From: Okeania sp. SIO2B3
Lineage (GTDB): Bacteria > Cyanobacteriota > Cyanobacteriia > Cyanobacteriales > Microcoleaceae
Direction: 5' to 3'
Assembly: GCF_010672525.1 (NCBI RefSeq)
Contig: NZ_JAAHGH010000024.1
Location: 22,757 to 86,756, forward strand
DNA length: 64,000 bases
This document shows positions 55,035 through 63,097 of this stretch, piece by piece (the first letter of the stretch is position 1; every line of letters begins with the position of its first letter). The notes beneath the pieces were generated by a model, which saw only the letters and a program-made list of their open reading frames with translations, had not been told where the DNA came from and did no database searches. The position numbers and the translations under genes were made by a program.

Positions 55035-55541
55035 ATGGACTCCCAAAAACTAATTTCTGGTTTGTATAGTTTAGTTGAACTAGAACAGACAATCAATTCT
55101 CAACCTACTTATTGGAGACCTTTAGTATTTACAAATGGATGCTTCGATCTACTTCATGCAGGACATATTCGCTATTTATGGGCGGCTAAATCTTTGGGAC
55201 GCTCTCTGATAGTAGGGTTAAATAGCGATCGCTCGGTGCAAAAAATTAAGCCACAAACATCGGGATATCCTGTTAGGCCAATTATTCCCCAAGACCAACG
55301 GGCAGAAGTTTTAGTGGCTCTGAAACCAGTGGACGGAGTAGTAATGTTTGATGAAACGACTGCTACTCATCTTATAGAACGGCTAAAACCTGATATCTAT
55401 GTTAAGGGTGGGGACTACTCGGTTGATACATTGCCAGAAGCACCAATAGTTATGGGATATGGTGGTAAAATTTCTTTAGTTCAAATAGAAGTTTCAAATT
55501 CCACTACTGCAATTATTAATCGTATTTTACAAAATAAATAG
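55035..55541 (+). CDS. RfaE2-type nucleotidyltransferase (D-glycero-beta-D-manno-heptose 1-phosphate adenylyltransferase-like)
   Basis: 168 residues, the second domain of HldE as a separate protein. The nucleotidyl-transfer motif TNGCFDLLHAGHIRYL (HxGH) and VGLNSDRSV, DQRAEVLVALKPVDGVVMFDE, LIERLKPDIYVKGGDY are all present. It activates a sugar phosphate with ATP or a related nucleotide for surface glycan synthesis. No kinase domain is fused and none is adjacent. It lies 135 bases after the response regulator and before gun4. Confidence 0.93.
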   Translation: MDSQKLISGLYSLVELEQTINSQPTYWRPLVFTNGCFDLLHAGHIRYLWAAKSLGRSLIVGLNSDRSVQKIKPQTSGYPVRPIIPQDQRAEVLVALKPVDGVVMFDETTATHLIERLKPDIYVKGGDYSVDTLPEAPIVMGYGGKISLVQIEVSNSTTAIINRILQNK

Positions 55542-55544
55542 TTT

Positions 55545-55755
55545 TCAACAATTAATAATTAATAATTAACAATTACCTCTTCTTTTCAAGAAGAAGATTG
55601 ACTAAAAGGAAATTTTTTTCTTTTCTTGGTCGATTGGATATGGTTAAGAAACCCATCCATCCCAGCCTACGGGAAGCTGCGAAGATCGACCGCTTTTTTC
55701 TCTTTTAAGGAAGAGACTTTAAACCTTAATTATTCGGTTAATTATCAATTAACTT
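55545..55755. repeat. Dispersed repeat family A copy before gun4
   Basis: Begins CAACAATTAATAATTAATAA, has CTTTTCAAGAAGAAG, TTGGTCGATTGGATATGG, ATCGACCGCTTTTTTCTC and ends TTATTCGGTTAATTATCAA. It is open in the gun4 frame, so the reading frame extends 52 codons upstream of the real start. Confidence 0.8.
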
Positions 55756-55781
55756 CAAAAGCTGAAATACACAGTAATTTT

Positions 55782-56501
55782 ATGGCAGAATCAAGAATTA
55801 ATTCTACAACAAACGCTTCATTTAATATCGCTGAACTACAGTCTCAATTAGAATCTGGTTCTGAAAAAAAACAGTTACAGGTTATCCCTATTTTGGCACA
55901 AATAGGAAATGATGGTTGGCAAATATTAATGGAATTTTTACAAGGGCAAAAATTAGATTCACCTACTATAATTTCAGGAAAAATATACCAAGTGTTACGT
56001 CAAGTAGATTCATCGAAAGTTGATGAATTTATAAATAAAAATTTTCCTCTGGGAGTTGTACCGATAAAATCAGAATCTAATGTTGACTATAGTCATATAC
56101 AGGTGAAACTTGCCCATCAAGATTTTTTAGAAGCTGATAAACTAACTATGCAAAAATTGTGTGAATTGGCAGGAGAGGCAGCTATACAAAGAAAATGGCT
56201 TTATTTTTCGGAAGTAGATAGTATTCCTATTCCAGATTTTCAGACTATTAATACTATGTGGTTGGTTTATTCAGAAGGTAAATTTGGGTATTCTGTACAG
56301 AGAGAAATGTGGTTAAGCGTAAATAAAAATTGGGATAAGTTGTTGCCAAAAATTGGCTGGAAAAATGGGAATAGTTGGACGAGATATCCAAATGAATTTA
56401 CTTGGGATTTGAGTGCGCCAAAAGGCCATCTACCCCTATCCAATTTATTGCGTGGGGTGCGAATGTTTGCCTCTATATTATCTCATCCTGCTTGGTCTTA
56501 A
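55782..56501 (+). CDS. gun4: GUN4 domain protein, chlorophyll synthesis regulator type
   Basis: Binds protoporphyrin IX and Mg-protoporphyrin and stimulates Mg-chelatase (ChlH). The start is set at MAESRINSTTN (55782), since the 52 upstream codons are family A repeat. 239 residues: a helical N-terminal part about 15-90 and the GUN4 core about 100-235 with VDYSHIQVKLAHQDFLEADKLTMQKLCELAG, the loop SIPIPDFQTINTMWLVYSEGKFGYSVQREMWL and HLPLSNLLRGVRMFASILSHPAW. Length matches cyanobacterial Gun4 (about 230). Some cyanobacteria have several GUN4-domain proteins, so this may be a paralog, but the absence of a fused kinase favours the true Gun4. Confidence 0.88.
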   Translation: MAESRINSTTNASFNIAELQSQLESGSEKKQLQVIPILAQIGNDGWQILMEFLQGQKLDSPTIISGKIYQVLRQVDSSKVDEFINKNFPLGVVPIKSESNVDYSHIQVKLAHQDFLEADKLTMQKLCELAGEAAIQRKWLYFSEVDSIPIPDFQTINTMWLVYSEGKFGYSVQREMWLSVNKNWDKLLPKIGWKNGNSWTRYPNEFTWDLSAPKGHLPLSNLLRGVRMFASILSHPAWS

Positions 56502-57154
56502 TCAGAATGGCGATCACCTTTAATTAGGGTTTGCTGAAAAGGTCTTTTTCAGGAGTAGGGAACCCACCCCTAACCCCTCCCAGGAGGGGAAGAAGGGAGT
56601 AGGTAGAGAGTAGTTATAAGGAACGGAGAATAGAATTTAATTAGGGGGTAGTTGGAACAATTGTTAGAGTGATTTTTATGCAATTATTATGTATGTCTTT
56701 TATCCTAACTTTTTGAGGGTTTTGGACTGAACACCTGGTACTTTTTTCGTAAGCATTTCCTGCGGAATACTACTCAAACAGCTTTTTAATGAATGAAGTA
56801 AAAATTCGTTTAACTTAGTACTACATTTTTCACCCATAAATTGAAACACAAGAAAGACTTGTTTTGAGTTTTTAACCTATACAATTCAAGCTAATAAAGC
56901 TGATAGTTGACGGCTGAATTATTACCTTTTTTTTTACCAAAAAAAGGCTTTAGTCAACCTCAGTCAATGGTTTGAGATTTAATCGGTAAGCCATAATTAA
57001 AGAGAGTGTATCTCATATTTGCAAAAATACTTTTTTCCTATATATTCATATTCCCTCCCGATTCATCCTCTATTCCCTGTTGTCTGTTGCCTAAAAGCGA
57101 TAAATTTTTGGCTTTATTCAAAATTGAAATGTACCCATTAAATATGCTTTAAAA
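56502..57154. other. Intergenic region, 653 bp
   Basis: Nearly all of it is the family B element at 56521-57000; the remaining bases are A+T-rich and precede the acetyltransferase gene. No gene is seen. Confidence 0.65.
56521..57000. repeat. TIR-bounded miniature element, family B, copy 3
   Basis: 480 bases from TAATTAGGGTTTGCTGAAAA to ATCGGTAAGCCATAATTAA. It has the CCCTAACCCCTCCCAGGAGG module, and contains a CCTGCGGAATACTACTCAAAC module and part of family C, so it is a composite. Confidence 0.75.
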
Positions 57155-57625
57155 ATGAGAGAATTTCAAATTCGCTTAATTAAAAACCAACAAGAAAAAG
57201 ATGCAATGTATTATCAACGTTGGTTAGTATTAAGAGCACCAATAAATATGGAGATAGGAACAGAAAAAGATGAATATGAAGATAGTGCCTTACATATTAT
57301 TGCTACTTGCAAACAAAAAATTATGGGGTCAGCTAGACTGCGGGAAATATCTAAAGAATTAGGAAGTATTGCATATCTTTGTGTTTTGCCTGAATTTCAA
57401 TCTCAGGGAATAGGAACAGCTTTAACCAAAGAAATCATTGAAATTGCTAAGGAAAAACAACTAAAATATTTGAGAGTAATGACTCGTCTAAGTGCTTCTA
57501 AGTTCTATAAAAGAATAGGTTTTATCGAAACTGGCGAGCCATTTCAATTTTTAGGCATACCTCATCAATTTATGTACTTTAACTTGCTTTTTTGTGAGGA
57601 TAATTTACAACCACTTTCTCAGTAA
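57155..57625 (+). CDS. GNAT family N-acetyltransferase
   Basis: 156 residues. The acetyl-CoA motif A reads AYLCVLPEFQSQGIGTALTKEIIEIAKE (Q/RxxGxG/A), followed by the motif B strand LRVMTRLSASKFYKRIGFIETGEPF. The group resembles ElaA/PhnO-like small-molecule acetyltransferases; the acceptor is unknown. Its last 47 bases overlap the end of the sucrase/ferredoxin-like gene on the other strand, so the two transcripts converge and could pair. It could be part of the peptide locus but the opposite strand argues against it. Confidence 0.88.
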   Translation: MREFQIRLIKNQQEKDAMYYQRWLVLRAPINMEIGTEKDEYEDSALHIIATCKQKIMGSARLREISKELGSIAYLCVLPEFQSQGIGTALTKEIIEIAKEKQLKYLRVMTRLSASKFYKRIGFIETGEPFQFLGIPHQFMYFNLLFCEDNLQPLSQ

Positions 57626-58589
57626 TTTTCCGTTCAATTGTGAAACTAATATGGCTAACATAATACTTAATAAATTCATAACTATTAGTAGCATCGCAGG
57701 AACCTTTAAGTTGAATAGTTTTACTTTCATCTTTGACTAACCTACCTTCACAAGTGTATCTAGATCCATCAGGTTTAACTACAGCTAATTGAGTTTGAAT
57801 TAACGTTCTATCAGAATTTATATCAATATCTAAAAAATTAATCTTACACTCAAACCATTCCCAACCATGACGGAACATAAGTTCCCTTTCCAACGCCTGA
57901 ATACAAGTGGGTAAAATACCCCAACCTCTATATACACCACCTAATAATTTAATATTGCCCGTTCGTAGCAAAATAGACTTAAAAGATTCCCCATTGAGTA
58001 ACCCATAATATCTACCATCAGGAAAATCAATCATAGTAGGTGCGAATCTATGGCCACCAAAGTGACTTGCTTTCCAAATCCTAGTATTTTTTAAACCCAA
58101 TTCGGAAATAGTTTTTTTAGCTTGCATATAAAACGGATTACCATATTTAGCACAGCACTTATCATGGCTACCGTGAGTACAAACTAACATATCCCTAATT
58201 TGATTTTCTTGATTATTAATATCTAAATTATCCCCTGCTAAATATTTTTGAATAACAGGAGCTATTTTTTCAGGATAATCTACATCAAATTCATATTTTT
58301 TATAACCATTTATAAATGAACTTTGATCTTTTTCATAGATTAAAATTTTTCTATTATTTTGTCTTTGATTTTGATTTTGAGTAATTAGTAAAAATCTGAC
58401 TGAAAGTTGAGATTTATTGACTTCTCTCATCAAAATCTCTAAGTTTTCCGGTAAATAACGAGAATCAGAAGCATTATACTCCCAAGGGTAAGGGCACTCT
58501 ATCAACACATATATTGAATAGTTTGTACCACTTCCAATAATATCTTCATTTGCTTGTCGGCAAGCATCAGCACAAAAAAATGTATTCAT
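57579..58589 (-). CDS. Sucrase/ferredoxin-like (thioredoxin-fold [2Fe-2S]) protein
   Basis: 336 residues of the Suc_Fer-like family. MNTFFCADACRQ near the start and the core CTHGSHDKCCAKYGNPF, with ASHFGGHRFAPTMIDFPDGRYYG, supply the cysteines and histidines expected for the cluster-binding thioredoxin fold. The name is historical; a redox or electron-transfer role is likely. Its ATG is two bases after the stop of the 90-residue frame at 58592, and the GGAG in that frame's last codons is its ribosome-binding site. The same junction occurs at the end of the full oxygenase gene, so oxygenase and this gene were originally adjacent and coupled. It could pass electrons to the oxygenase reaction or to another step. 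Confidence 0.87.
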   Translation of the reverse strand: MNTFFCADACRQANEDIIGSGTNYSIYVLIECPYPWEYNASDSRYLPENLEILMREVNKSQLSVRFLLITQNQNQRQNNRKILIYEKDQSSFINGYKKYEFDVDYPEKIAPVIQKYLAGDNLDINNQENQIRDMLVCTHGSHDKCCAKYGNPFYMQAKKTISELGLKNTRIWKASHFGGHRFAPTMIDFPDGRYYGLLNGESFKSILLRTGNIKLLGGVYRGWGILPTCIQALERELMFRHGWEWFECKINFLDIDINSDRTLIQTQLAVVKPDGSRYTCEGRLVKDESKTIQLKGSCDATNSYEFIKYYVSHISFTIERKITEKVVVNYPHKKAS

Positions 58590-58591
58590 GT

Positions 58592-58864
58592 TTAAACTCC
58601 TGGTTCTACAAAAATAACTCTTTCATTAACTAACTTCGATAACATTGGCATAATATCTATTTCCCAGTCATAATCTGGGAGCAAATTTATGATATCTTTT
58701 CCAGTAAATGTTTCTCGACTAAATAAATTTTCAATACACTTTTCTGACACTCCTTTAATAGATACTTCTTTACCAGAAACTAGAATTTTATATTCATCTT
58801 CTCCCTCAGCTATTTGAGAAATTTGTAAACGTTGAAATTGAGGTATTTTAAACTTAGTTTTCAT
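58592..58864 (-). CDS. Stand-alone copy of the oxygenase C-terminal domain
   Basis: 90 residues, nearly identical to the last 88 residues of the protein at 59259 (one Pro-to-Ser change seen in GVSEKC and a changed start MKTKFKIPQ). The domain looks like a small winged-helix (FQRLQISQI, YKILVSGKEVSIKG, IINLLPDYDWEID, LSKLVNERVIF), as at the C-terminus of RoxA/NO66 oxygenases and in peptide-binding PqqD-like modules. It arose by tandem duplication of 300 bp. It has its own ATG, but a ribosome-binding site is not obvious. It may be made as a binding protein or be a by-product. Confidence 0.6.
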   Translation of the reverse strand: MKTKFKIPQFQRLQISQIAEGEDEYKILVSGKEVSIKGVSEKCIENLFSRETFTGKDIINLLPDYDWEIDIMPMLSKLVNERVIFVEPGV

Positions 58865-58880
58865 GGAATTATCAAATATA

Positions 58881-59247
58881 TGTATTCATGTTTAAACTCC
58901 TGGTTCTACAAAAATAACTCTTTCATTAACTAACTTCGAAAACATTGGCATAATATCTATTTCCCAATCATAATCTGGTAGTAAATTTATGACCTTTTTT
59001 CCAGTAAATGTTTCTCGACTAAATAAATTTTCAATAAACTTTTCTGGCACTCCTTATAATAGATACTTCTTTAGCGAATAATTAAGGTTTAAAGCCTCTC
59101 CTTGAAAAGAAGAGGTCATTATTAATTATCAATTATTGAACAGAAACTAGAATTTTATATTTATCTTCTCCCTCAGCTATTTGAGAAATTTGTAAACGTT
59201 GAAGTTGAGGTATTTTAAGCCTAGTTTCAATCCCATTATCAAATATA
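58881..59247 (-). pseudogene. Degenerate third copy of the 300-bp segment, split by a miniature element
   Basis: Same sequence as 58581-58880 with point changes, one extra base (CCTTATAATAG for CCTTTAATAG) and a family A short element at 59074-59140. The frame is broken. Unit starts (TGTATTCATG) at 58581, 58881 and 59248 give lengths of 300 and 367, the difference being the insertion plus the extra base. Confidence 0.9.
59074..59140. mobile_element. Family A short element inserted in the duplicated fragment
   Basis: 67 bases starting GCGAATAATTAAGG and ending TCAATTATTGAA, placed between TTCTTTA and CAGAAACTAG. The two sister copies read TTCTTTACCAGAAACTAG, an empty site. Ends are weak inverted repeats (AATAATT/AATTATT) and the inside has CTCTCC/AGAGG arms. 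Confidence 0.85.
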
Positions 59248-59258
59248 TGTATTCATGT

Positions 59259-60419
59259 TTAAACTCCTGGTTCTACAAAAATAACTCTTTCATTAACTAA
59301 CTTCGATAACATTGGCATAATATCTATTTCCCAGTCATAATCTGGGAGCAAATTTATGATATCTTTTCCAGTAAATGTTTCTCGACTAAATAAATTTTCA
59401 ATACACTTTTCTGGCACTCCTTTAATAGATACTTCTTTACCAGAAACTAGAATTTTATATTCATCTTCTCCCTCGGCTATTTGAGAAATTTGTAAACGTT
59501 GAAATTGAGGTATTTTAAACTTAGTTTCAATACCATTCTCAAAAATATTAAATCCAGCTTGATAAGGCAAAGCATATTGATAGATAGGTTTTCCCAAACT
59601 ATCTAAATAGCTATAATATTCTTCGCTAATATTATGATTATTTATATACTGTTCTAAGTCTTGAATTAAGGTTTCTACACTTAGATTAAAAGAATTATTA
59701 TCTATTCTTAAAGGTAGACTTTCTCTCCACTCTTCTCTGTGTTGTAATTTACAGATTAACCATTCCAATAAATCAATACCTGTTTTACTGTGAATACCTA
59801 AAGTTAGATGAATAGATGGTTCCTCTTTTGTAACTGCGTAATGCCAATGTCCGCGAGGTATATAAAGTACATCTCCTGGATGCAAAATACAACTTAAATA
59901 AGCTTCTTCTTCTGGTGGTTCAAGAGAGGATGATTTCTGATTTGGCAATGGGTATTTTAAAGTGTCGGTGTAGACATACCATTGTTTGCTTCCTTCTACT
60001 TGCAGAATAAATACATCGTGAGTATCGTAGTGACGAGAAAAACCTTGTTTACTAGACCAGGAGCAGTAAGCATTGACCTGAGTAGGATATCCTAACTCAT
60101 AACTAAGTTTTGAGGCCAACATTGAAACCTCTGGAATCCTTTGATGAATTTGGTCTATGATTAAGGTCCCACCTTTCTGACACCATTGGGTAAAATTTCT
60201 ATTTTCTTTGGCCTCCAGAACTTTTCCATCAAATGCCACGCGCACATCGGGATATTCTATTTGATGAAAGTTCAATAGATGGTTGAGTTTGTCCCATGAA
60301 AAAAGGTCCGTAAAATCTTTCTGTCCTTTACTAGAAATGGCGATCGCTTTCTTTGTCCAGTTGTTTTCCAGAAACTCTTCTTGAGGTAATGGTTGTATTA
60401 AATATTTTAGGAATGACAT
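59259..60419 (-). CDS. JmjC-type (cupin_4, RoxA/NO66-like) Fe(II)/2-oxoglutarate oxygenase
   Basis: 386 residues. A double-stranded beta-helix core at about 60-215 with the iron ligands His130 and Asp132 (SRHYDTHDVFILQVEG) and His193 (LYIPRGHWHYAV). The pattern is close to RoxA/YcfD, which hydroxylates an arginine of ribosomal protein L16, and to human MINA53/NO66. A helical dimerisation part and a C-terminal winged-helix-like domain (about 298-386) follow. Because the gene lies between a repeat-bearing small peptide and a redox protein, I infer that it hydroxylates that peptide rather than a ribosomal protein; this is not proven. Start: AGGAAA about 12 bases upstream. Confidence 0.85.
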   Translation of the reverse strand: MSFLKYLIQPLPQEEFLENNWTKKAIAISSKGQKDFTDLFSWDKLNHLLNFHQIEYPDVRVAFDGKVLEAKENRNFTQWCQKGGTLIIDQIHQRIPEVSMLASKLSYELGYPTQVNAYCSWSSKQGFSRHYDTHDVFILQVEGSKQWYVYTDTLKYPLPNQKSSSLEPPEEEAYLSCILHPGDVLYIPRGHWHYAVTKEEPSIHLTLGIHSKTGIDLLEWLICKLQHREEWRESLPLRIDNNSFNLSVETLIQDLEQYINNHNISEEYYSYLDSLGKPIYQYALPYQAGFNIFENGIETKFKIPQFQRLQISQIAEGEDEYKILVSGKEVSIKGVPEKCIENLFSRETFTGKDIINLLPDYDWEIDIMPMLSKLVNERVIFVEPGV

Positions 60420-61364
60420 AATCGAGAATTTTTCCTATTAATTTTTTAGAATAATCAATTTAAGAGGGATTTTTCTAGAATTCTTAACTTTCTTATATTA
60501 CTAGACAGTGCAAAGTTCTTGAAATAACTATTGCTAGTTAAGGCTTTCAGCGATCTAAAGGTTAAAAACTCTTTATTGAGAGCTGTAAGTACTGTAAGGC
60601 TTTTACAGTAATACTTTCAGCCTTCAACGCAAATTGTTCTTGGGAAGAACTTTGTACTCTCCAGTTATATTAAAAGCTCCCTAAAATTGGTTTTGTATTA
60701 TTTGATTGAGTTTAATCTAGTATAGTCTTTTCAGAATAAGAATGAAACACTTTTTCGTCTGAAACCCTTATGTGGCAAGAAAACATTGTCTGAATCTAAA
60801 CTGAAATGACCATAAATGCTTCTTGGACTGTATCAAGAAATAAAAAAATATAATAAATGTAATTTTGAAAAAAAATATTCTCAATCTTTTTATTAAGGAG
60901 GGGTAAAGCTTTTACGGTTAACTCTGTTTAGTTGTCACCAGTTCAAGACTTACATGGCTAGTTAAAATAGGGAAAATAGGTAACTCTTAACAGCTCAACT
61001 AAACTTACTCAAACTTACTTAAAAACCTGAAAACTTAGTTGTTCGTCGTAGATCGACCACGACATGGTTAAACGGTAAACCCTTATATTCCTTGGTCAAA
61101 GAAATCAGGAATTACTTTTTTAATTATATTAAATGACCCATTTATCTCAGCATTTAATAATTTATTTTCCCTGGTTTTATACAACCCTCTTGTTACTCTT
61201 TTTCCACGAAATTAATGACTCAATGGATAGACAACTGAGCAAACTTACTCATTTTAGTTTTATACTTATGAGTAAGTTTGATGAACTTTAGAGAAGTTTT
61301 CGCTTTCTGTATTTATCCCCCTAAATATTCAAAACAAAAATTAAAAGACTTGAATACTTAACTA
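60420..61364. other. Gap of 945 bp between peptide and oxygenase genes
   Basis: No gene is found on either strand. The part at 61208-61318 is the two-copy 110-base element. Around 60600-60680 TACTGTAAGGC/TTTTACAGTA arms and around 61010-61025 two ACTCAAACTTACT words are seen. A separate promoter for the oxygenase could lie here. Confidence 0.5.
61208..61318 (-). repeat. 110-base two-copy element, copy 2
   Basis: Inverted relative to 23112-23222; begins about 47 bases after the peptide stop codon in the direction of transcription. It holds ATGAGTAAGTTT and AAACTTACTCAT arms, so it could form a 12-bp stem at the 3' end of the peptide mRNA. Confidence 0.85.
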
Positions 61365-61556
61365 TTAATGATGACGATCGCCACCATCTGCATCAAAATT
61401 ACGGTCGCCACCATCTGCATCAAAATTACGGTCGCCACCATCTGCATCAAAGTTTAATCCAGATGCCGAGTTTTTTCCCTGTAACACAGGTATGTCTATG
61501 ACTTCTATTTGAATCTTACTAGGCCGAGCTTGCTGAACATTAAAACTCTGTGACAT
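61365..61556 (-). CDS. Small repeat peptide, candidate RiPP precursor (three NFDADGGDR cores)
   Basis: 63 residues. Residues 1-34 (MSQSFNVQQARPSK, then IQIEVIDIPVLQGKNSASGL) look like a leader: no membrane helix, a mixed-charge start, a hydrophobic beta-like patch and a Gly/Ser-containing link. Residues 35-61 are three perfect NFDADGGDR repeats, then HH. The DNA repeats are 27 bases and almost identical, including silent sites. AAGGA precedes the ATG by 11 bases. Asp and Arg, the residues that JmjC/cupin oxygenases of this type can hydroxylate, make up most of the repeats. The same strand carries the oxygenase and the redox protein downstream and TRAP-transporter genes upstream. No known RiPP class is recognised. 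Confidence 0.75.
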   Translation of the reverse strand: MSQSFNVQQARPSKIQIEVIDIPVLQGKNSASGLNFDADGGDRNFDADGGDRNFDADGGDRHH

Positions 61557-61753
61557 ACTTTAATCTTTCCTTATTTGTTCTGAATAACTCCCTATGAACT
61601 GGAGTTGAAAATCAGTATATATTAAACTCCTTGATTTATGCAATAGTTGAGAAAAATTTTTAATTATTTTTAAGCAACTGCTGGAGCTTGAAAGTTGCTT
61701 CAAAGAGCTGAAAAGTTCTATATATCTCAGATCAAGCTTTTGAGGTGAAACCT

Positions 61754-63097
61754 TTATCTGCTTAATGATGGCAGAAAATTAACAATACCTGGAAAAGAAA
61801 TAATTATAACTAATACTAATAACTGAAGTAATATAAATTGAATAGCACCTCTATAAATCTCACCAGTAGTAACCTCTGGAGGTGCGACACCCCGTAGGTA
61901 AAATAGTGCAAAACCAAAGGGAGGCGTTAAAAAAGATGCTTGAAGATTAGCCCCCAATATTACACCGTACCAAACCAAATCAATTCCAAGCTGTTGAGCA
62001 ACAGGTACAAATAAAGGTACAACAATAAAAGCAATCTCAAAAAAGTCGATAAAAAAACCAAGCAAAAAAACAATTGTCATACTGACAAATAAAAAACCTG
62101 TCGTTCCCCCAGGAAGATTAGAAAGTAAATCAAACATAAAGCGATCGCCCTCAACCCCTCGGAAAACCAAACTAAAAGCAGTCGATCCAAGAAGTATAAA
62201 CATCACCATCGTAGTTGTCCTGAGAGTCACATCACATACCTTTCTCAAAGAAGTCCAACTAAATCGACCATTGGCCATAGCCAGAGCGATCGCCCCCACA
62301 CATCCTACAGCTCCAGCTTCAGTCGGCGTAGCAATACCAAAAAATATACTACCCAAAACCAGTAAAATTAATAATAATGGTGGAATCATTACTGTTAGCA
62401 CCCTAGCGCCCAAATCTTTACCTCCAAGACTGCGCACCTCTGCGGGTAAAGCAGGAGCCAAGTCTGGCCTAATAAAAGCAACAACCAGAATATGAAGAGC
62501 AAACGTTCCTGCCATTAGTAAACCAGGCAAAATAGAACCAATAAATAAATCGCCAACAGAAATTCCTAGTTGGTCTGCCAATACTACCAAAACTACACTA
62601 GGAGGTATGATTTGCCCCAAAGTTCCCGATGCAACAATAACACCCGTAGCCAATTCTTTATTATATCCATACCGCAACATAATAGGTAAAGAAATTAACC
62701 CCATTGCCACTACTGTAGCAGCAACCACACCAGTAGTAGCAGCTAAAAGAGCGCCCACAAGAACAACTGCTAGAGCTAAACCACCCCTGACTTTGCCAAA
62801 TAATATCCCCATTGTTTCCAGGAGTTGTTCTGCAATACCTGACTTTTCCAACATTGCTCCCATAAAAATAAAGTAGGGTATAGCTAATAAAGTATAATTG
62901 GCCATAATACCAAAAATTCTTTGGGGCATTGCAGTTAGAAATATGGGGTCAAAAACATCTAAAGCAATACCTATTAATCCAAAAATTATTGCGACACCGC
63001 CCAGAGAAAAAGCTACAGGGTAACCAATAGACAGTAGCACCAGTGCTCCTGCAAACATTAATGGACCTAGCCATTCATATTCAATACTCAGATTCAT
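61754..63097 (-). CDS. TRAP transporter large permease subunit (DctM type)
   Basis: 447 residues from the ATG at 63097, which follows AAGGAG by four bases; the frame is open to 63184 but that part overlaps dctQ. About 12 membrane helices with the family signatures GYPVAFSLGGVAIIFGL, IPYFIFMGAMLEKSGIAEQLLE, GTLGQIIPPSVVLVVLADQLG, GATPTEAGAVGC-like (FFGIATPTEAGAVGCVGAIAL) and FLLGFFIDFFEIAFIVVPLF. It forms the sodium- or proton-driven channel of a tripartite uptake system for organic acids such as glutamate or C4-dicarboxylates. It overlaps dctQ by 17 bases. The substrate-binding protein is not in the window. Confidence 0.93.
   Translation of the reverse strand: MNLSIEYEWLGPLMFAGALVLLSIGYPVAFSLGGVAIIFGLIGIALDVFDPIFLTAMPQRIFGIMANYTLLAIPYFIFMGAMLEKSGIAEQLLETMGILFGKVRGGLALAVVLVGALLAATTGVVAATVVAMGLISLPIMLRYGYNKELATGVIVASGTLGQIIPPSVVLVVLADQLGISVGDLFIGSILPGLLMAGTFALHILVVAFIRPDLAPALPAEVRSLGGKDLGARVLTVMIPPLLLILLVLGSIFFGIATPTEAGAVGCVGAIALAMANGRFSWTSLRKVCDVTLRTTTMVMFILLGSTAFSLVFRGVEGDRFMFDLLSNLPGGTTGFLFVSMTIVFLLGFFIDFFEIAFIVVPLFVPVAQQLGIDLVWYGVILGANLQASFLTPPFGFALFYLRGVAPPEVTTGEIYRGAIQFILLQLLVLVIIISFPGIVNFLPSLSR

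Noticed and set aside
57155..57625. Acetyltransferase as part of the peptide pathway
   Set aside because: It is on the opposite strand and convergent, with only the 3' ends overlapping; nothing in its sequence ties it to the peptide.
59259..60419. Ordinary ribosomal-protein L16 hydroxylase (RoxA)
   Set aside because: Not fully excluded. The fold fits, but the operon-like junction with a redox protein and the nearby repeat peptide make a peptide substrate more likely.
61365..61556. Microviridin/graspetide or cyanobactin precursor
   Set aside because: No ATP-grasp ligase, YcaO, or PatA/PatG-type protease in the window and the leader lacks the known motifs of those classes.
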